Source of the DNA: Planctomycetota bacterium
Lineage (GTDB): Bacteria; Planctomycetota; OFTM77
Direction: 5' to 3'
Length of the DNA: 50,976 nucleotides
NCBI GenBank assembly: GCA_029260795.1
Contig: JAJDCO010000073.1
Coordinates: 1-50,976 of the forward strand
Within the stretch, counting starts at the first letter, position 1; every line of letters begins with the position of its first letter. Below are positions 47,218-50,976 of the stretch, piece by piece. Under the pieces are notes generated by a model. The model searched no databases and was not told the DNA's origin. It was given only the letters and a program-made list of their open reading frames with translations. The position numbers and the translations under genes are program-made.

Positions 47218-50064
47218 ATGCGCCCACTGGCTGCCTGGCGGCTCGTCGGGATCGTTGCGGTGACGATGCTCATTATCACCGGAGCGCTCGATGCCCAGAC
47301 CGCGAACCCTACCGGCCGGCTCGGTGATCGAGCCATCGATGCCCCCCAGCACTGGATCGAGCGGCTGAAGCTTCCGGCGGACCTTCCGCCGGCTTTCCAG
47401 ACACGCATCTCACTCGCCGGTCAGGTCATGACGCTCGACGTGAAACGTCATTCGGTCCGCGCGCCGGGATATGCGGTTCAGGTACAGGACGAGTCTGGGC
47501 AGCTCCTCGGCTTCGAGCCCGACATCCCTCGGACCTACCAGGGGCGAGTGCTCGAGCGACCGGGAAGCCAAGTGGCGCTCAGTCTCTTGCCGACGGGAGC
47601 TCGGGCGGTCATCGCCTTGACCGATGAGCCGTTGTGGGTGCTCGAGCCACTCTCGGACTATCGCGCCGGTTCGCCTCGGGATCAGCACGTGGTCACGCTC
47701 CAGCTCGAGAGCCCGTTCGACGAGGGCCGGTGCGGCACCGAGATGCTGCCTCCGGTCCCGGGTGTGGAGATGCCGGCCGGGCCGCCGACGACGCTCGCCA
47801 ACGATTGCAATCGCGTCTCTGAGATCGCTTGGGACGCCGACTTCGAGACCTATCAGTTCCAGGGCTCCGACGTGAACAATGTCCTGGCCGACATCGACGC
47901 GGTCACCAATGCGATGGAGGTCGCTTACGCGCGCGACGTCATGATCCGGCACACGGTCAAGCACGTCATCGTGCGCACGGCCGAGCCCGATCCGTACAGT
48001 GGCAGTGATGCGGGTGTCGTGCTCGGTCAGTTCCAAACGGAATGGACGACCAATCAGGCCGGCATTCAAAGAGACGCCGTCCATCTGGCGACCGGTCGCG
48101 GTGTCATGGATGGCGGCATCATCGGGCTCGCCTATGTGACCGCGATGTGCAGCTTCAGCTATGGCTTGGGGTTGTCGTTGTTCGCGACGAGCTTCGGCAG
48201 CCGCGTGGCCATCACCGCCCACGAGCTGGGTCACAATTGGTCGGCCCCGCACTGCTGGGACGCGACCTTCTGCGGGATCATGTGTGGCGGCTGCAAGCTG
48301 CAGTTCGGCCCCATCACCCGCGCCAACGTCCTGAACTACCGCAACGCACTCGGCTGCCTGGACGTCGGTCCGGGGTCGACGATTCCGGTGCCGCCCAATA
48401 CGGTCGACGACTTGGGGCTCGCCGATGGTGCTGTGCATCTCGATCTCCTCGCGAATGACTACGACGGCAACTGCGACCTCCTTTCGTTCGGAGCTTGGGA
48501 TGCCTTCACCGTAGCGGGGGGCGAGGTCTTTCTCTCGGTGGCGAGTGGACCGGGGGGACGCGACGAGCTCGTCTATCTTCCGCCACGACATTTCTTCGGC
48601 ACCGACACCTTCACCTACCTGGCCGACGACGGTCAGGGCGGGCAGACGGCGGGATCCGTCACCGTCGAGGCCTCGGACATCTTTCTCGACCTGACGGCAC
48701 GCTTCGGACTGGACGAGACCGTCGGGAGCACAGCCGCCGACTCGGCCCGCTTCGGGCCCAATGGCGCCATCGAAGGGCAGCCTGCGCGCGGAGAAGCGGG
48801 CGCGGACCCGGCCACGGGTACGAGCTACGGCTTCGACGGCGTCGACGATCGCTTCGTGGTGAATGGCAAGGCGCTGCCGACTCTCGATGACATGACCCTC
48901 GCGTTCTGGGTCTGGATCGACGACAGCAACGCCGGCTTCATGGCACCCCTGTCCAAGAGCGATCCGGCGCGTTCGGCCAATGATCCGTGGACCGTTCAGG
49001 TTCGGCAGAAGGGATCGGGCGAGACCCCGGGAACACGCTTCGTGCGTTGGGTGACTGGCGAGATCAACGGCGCGTCGCAGATCTTGGCCGCCGAGGTCCC
49101 GGTGAATCAGTTCGCGCACGTCACCATCACGCATGACGGCAACCCCGGCACGCTGGACGACGTGGCTCGCATCTACGTGAACGGTGTGCTGGCCGCCGAG
49201 GACACGACCTACGAAGGCTTCATCGATACCGGCCTCGCCGATCTCGAGGTCGGCGCGCGATTGGAGAGCTTGTACTTCAAGGGACGCCTCGACGACGTGC
49301 AGCTCTACGCGAGCGTGTTGGACGCGGGGCAGGTGCTGGCCTTGTACCAGACGCCGGGCTCGGCTGAGCTCGGGGCACTCGCCGTGCGATACGGCCTCGA
49401 CGAGCTGTTCGGCAAGACGGCGTTCGCGAGCCTCGAAGGGCGCCTCGAGGGTTCGCCGGCGCTCGGGTTGGCTGGGGCGGCTCCGGGGACCGGGACCTCC
49501 ATCGGCTTCGATGGCATCGATGATCGAGCGGTCGTCAGTGGAGCGAATCTCGCCGATCACCGCGATCTGTCGCTCGCGTTCTGGATCCGCGTCGACGGCA
49601 GCAACACGGCTGCGATGAGCCCCGTCACCAAGAAGGACACCTTGCGCTCGTTCAACGACCCGTGGGCCGTGCTCCTGCAGGCCGCCGGTAGCGGCGAGCC
49701 GCCCGGAACGCGCAACCTGCGCTGGTTCACGACCTCGCACTCGTTCGTGTTGCCGAGCGTCGAAGCGCCCGTTCCGGTCGATCAGTGGGTGCACGTCGTC
49801 CTGACGCTCGATCAGCGAGCGACGAACGGCATCACGCGCCTCTACGTCGACGGGCAGCTCGTCATTGAGAACACGAACGGCGGCTACATCGACGACTCGC
49901 GCAACGCCGACCTCGAGCTCGGATCGCGCATCGGTGCGACGTTCTTCCAAGGCGGCCTCGACGACGTGCAGCTCTACGACGAAGCGCTCTTCCCGAACGA
50001 GGTGCTGTTCCTCTTCCAGAATCCGGGGCAGACCGTCGAACGCCCAGGCCTGCGCCGCCTGTGA
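47218..50064 (+). CDS. exported M12-type zinc metalloprotease with two LamG-like domains
   Basis: The 948-residue protein has a signal peptide (about 1-26, VGIVAVTMLIITGALDAQ), a propeptide-like region (30-190) and a reprolysin-like metalloprotease domain (about 195-385). The zinc site is HELGHNWSAPH, with His335, Glu336, His339 and His345, and a Cys-rich loop follows (CGIMCGGCKLQF). Next come a cadherin-like/Big domain (about 395-485, TVDDLGLADGAVHLDLLAND) and two concanavalin/LamG-type domains (about 490-715 and 720-945), each with the pattern YGFDGVDDRFVV or IGFDGIDDRAVV, LAFW, NDPW and a closing LDDVQLY. It probably degrades or binds an extracellular polymer. GGAG precedes the ATG. Confidence 0.88.
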   Translation: MRPLAAWRLVGIVAVTMLIITGALDAQTANPTGRLGDRAIDAPQHWIERLKLPADLPPAFQTRISLAGQVMTLDVKRHSVRAPGYAVQVQDESGQLLGFEPDIPRTYQGRVLERPGSQVALSLLPTGARAVIALTDEPLWVLEPLSDYRAGSPRDQHVVTLQLESPFDEGRCGTEMLPPVPGVEMPAGPPTTLANDCNRVSEIAWDADFETYQFQGSDVNNVLADIDAVTNAMEVAYARDVMIRHTVKHVIVRTAEPDPYSGSDAGVVLGQFQTEWTTNQAGIQRDAVHLATGRGVMDGGIIGLAYVTAMCSFSYGLGLSLFATSFGSRVAITAHELGHNWSAPHCWDATFCGIMCGGCKLQFGPITRANVLNYRNALGCLDVGPGSTIPVPPNTVDDLGLADGAVHLDLLANDYDGNCDLLSFGAWDAFTVAGGEVFLSVASGPGGRDELVYLPPRHFFGTDTFTYLADDGQGGQTAGSVTVEASDIFLDLTARFGLDETVGSTAADSARFGPNGAIEGQPARGEAGADPATGTSYGFDGVDDRFVVNGKALPTLDDMTLAFWVWIDDSNAGFMAPLSKSDPARSANDPWTVQVRQKGSGETPGTRFVRWVTGEINGASQILAAEVPVNQFAHVTITHDGNPGTLDDVARIYVNGVLAAEDTTYEGFIDTGLADLEVGARLESLYFKGRLDDVQLYASVLDAGQVLALYQTPGSAELGALAVRYGLDELFGKTAFASLEGRLEGSPALGLAGAAPGTGTSIGFDGIDDRAVVSGANLADHRDLSLAFWIRVDGSNTAAMSPVTKKDTLRSFNDPWAVLLQAAGSGEPPGTRNLRWFTTSHSFVLPSVEAPVPVDQWVHVVLTLDQRATNGITRLYVDGQLVIENTNGGYIDDSRNADLELGSRIGATFFQGGLDDVQLYDEALFPNEVLFLFQNPGQTVERPGLRRL

Positions 50065-50097
50065 GGCGGCGGCCGAATCCATCGCCTCGAAAGAGAT

Positions 50098-50137
50098 ACC
50101 GGGCACGGATCGAGGAGCTCCTCGATTCGTGCCCGGT
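50098..50137. terminator. long inverted repeat between convergent genes, likely bidirectional terminator
   Basis: A 40-base nearly perfect palindrome: ACCGGGCACG at one end, CGTGCCCGGT at the other, and ATCGAGGAG/CTCCTCGAT in the middle. It lies between the metalloprotease stop (50064) and the stop of the convergent beta-helix gene (50164). There is no long T-run on either side. Confidence 0.5.
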
Positions 50138-50163
50138 TCGTTGATCGGATGCGTCGCGTGGAT

Positions 50164-50976
50164 TCACTGGAGCCCGAGTGAGTGGGTCGGGGTGATGGAG
50201 ACGTACTGGCCGGAGGTCAGGTCGATCGAGACGCCGGCGTAGAAGATGTCGCCCGTGAACGGTGTGTTCGGGATGACGAGGGCCGGTGTTTGGCCCTCGC
50301 CACCGGCGAGGGTCGTATTGAAGAGGGGTGCCAGGCCGAGCCCGAGTGCGAAGAGGGCGTCGGCCGTGAGGTCGACGGCCTGACCGCCGCTGCCGGGAAG
50401 AACGATACCGCCGCTTTCTCCTCCGCGTGATCCGCTGATCAAGACGGTGACGAGGTTGCCATCCTCGGCTGGTGGCGCCTGAGCGACGAAGTGGAAGGAC
50501 TGCCCCCGCACGGCGGGCACGCCCGGGAACACCATCGTGTGGAACTCGTCGATTCCCATGTCGCTTGTACCGACACCGTTCGAGTCTCCGTCGAATCCTC
50601 GGTCTTCACCTTCGAAGTCCGTCGGAGTCGGTCCGGTGGTTCCTGCCGCGTCGAGACAGGGAGAGTCCCGCCGCAGGCGAAAGTCGCCGGAGCCGGGATC
50701 CACGAACTTCGGGTTGGCGGAGATCACACCCGTACCGTTCTTGTGACCCGTGCCGATGTTGCTCCGTATGGGATCGAAGTTCACGTTGTCGAGCCCGGCG
50801 TTGCCCCAGGCAACGGACGTGCTCATCGTCCCTCGAACGTAGAGGCTCGTCCCAGCGGCCTGGGCACCGCCGAAGCCGCCGTTGCCGTAGACAACGCTCG
50901 TGAGCGTCTGGATCGTCGCCGACGGGTCGAAGTAGTAGTAGCCGTAGTAGCCGGGGAAGATCTGGACGTCCGCATG
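50164..50976 (-). CDS. beta-helix repeat protein, 3' part only (cut by the window edge)
   Basis: The frame is open from the window edge to the stop at 50164, at least 270 residues. The first visible part (FPGYYGYYYFDPSATIQTL, VVYGNGGFGGAQAAGT) looks like the end of a parallel beta-helix of the choice-of-anchor type. It is followed by NPKFVDPGSGDFRLRRDSPC and LDAAG, the usual end of such a helix, and then a C-terminal beta-sandwich (GQSFHFVAQAPPAEDGNLVT to THSLGLQ) that probably serves as a secretion or attachment tag. It resembles the beta-helix modules of the giant lipoprotein at 24515-31915. The ATG at 50824-50826 is internal. Signal and N-terminal domains lie outside the window. Confidence 0.85.
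   Translation of the reverse strand, partial: HADVQIFPGYYGYYYFDPSATIQTLTSVVYGNGGFGGAQAAGTSLYVRGTMSTSVAWGNAGLDNVNFDPIRSNIGTGHKNGTGVISANPKFVDPGSGDFRLRRDSPCLDAAGTTGPTPTDFEGEDRGFDGDSNGVGTSDMGIDEFHTMVFPGVPAVRGQSFHFVAQAPPAEDGNLVTVLISGSRGGESGGIVLPGSGGQAVDLTADALFALGLGLAPLFNTTLAGGEGQTPALVIPNTPFTGDIFYAGVSIDLTSGQYVSITPTHSLGLQ

Noticed and set aside
47410..50106. An 898-residue open frame on the minus strand
   Set aside because: Antisense to the metalloprotease, whose zinc site, signal peptide and LamG domains are clear. The shadow has no domain pattern.

Overview
The window is GC-rich bacterial DNA, most probably from the phylum Planctomycetota. The evidence is a large stock of Ser/Thr protein kinases with extracytoplasmic C-termini, an ECF sigma factor of the type common in that phylum (PRFVISNRAHFRALL block), secreted proteins with long runs of DCNxNGxPDxCE repeats, paired parallel beta-helix proteins, squalene-cyclase-like repeat proteins carrying signal peptides, and a C25 (gingipain-like) peptidase. 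The lineage below phylum cannot be read from the sequence.

Layout. Positions 1-13069, minus strand: an FHA protein, a PP2C phosphatase, a 1513-residue membrane kinase ending in a formylglycine-enzyme-like domain, a lipoprotein and an S41 protease lead into tsaD, larB and carA; a 51-bp tandem repeat follows carA. Positions 13272-17400 hold housekeeping genes: a pterin synthase (PTPS/QueD family), tRNA-Phe with its own promoter and terminator, ribF, def, a TPR protein and rpsT. Positions 17400-24515 are a damaged accessory region: a GC-rich 17-bp repeat array, two related squalene-cyclase-like genes (the second beheaded next to an ISL3 transposase remnant), a C25 peptidase, and 1.1 kb of gene-free DNA holding a second repeat array of the same family and an 84-bp copy of the 3' end of a gene 8 kb away. 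Positions 24515-32487 carry a 2466-residue lipoprotein, built by internal duplication of a beta-helix module around a 14-unit calcium-type repeat, and a small anchored protein.

Positions 32821-37242 hold an ECF sigma factor facing a membrane Ser/Thr kinase across a 39-bp repeat array, then a DUF4010/MgtC-like membrane protein. Positions 37264-39711 are a translationally coupled pair of SPFH (HflK/HflC-like) proteins with a clear terminator. Positions 39961-44936 are a four-gene minus-strand block with a sigma factor at each end: a conventional ECF sigma, a one-TM protein, a secreted coiled-coil plus secretin-N-like protein, and a sigma factor fused through a membrane helix to seven carboxypeptidase-regulatory-like domains. 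The last gene has no ATG, GTG or TTG before its sigma region 2 and appears to start at ATT. Positions 45104-50976 hold a Tat-exported TIM-barrel protein, an acetyltransferase, an exported M12-type metalloprotease with two LamG-like domains, and the 3' end of another beta-helix protein.

The genes do not form one known defence or metabolic system. The strongest candidates for something new are the membrane-tethered sigma factor with its four-gene block (39961-44936) and the kinase/phosphatase/FHA module whose kinase ends in a cysteine-less formylglycine-enzyme-like domain (6260-13069).
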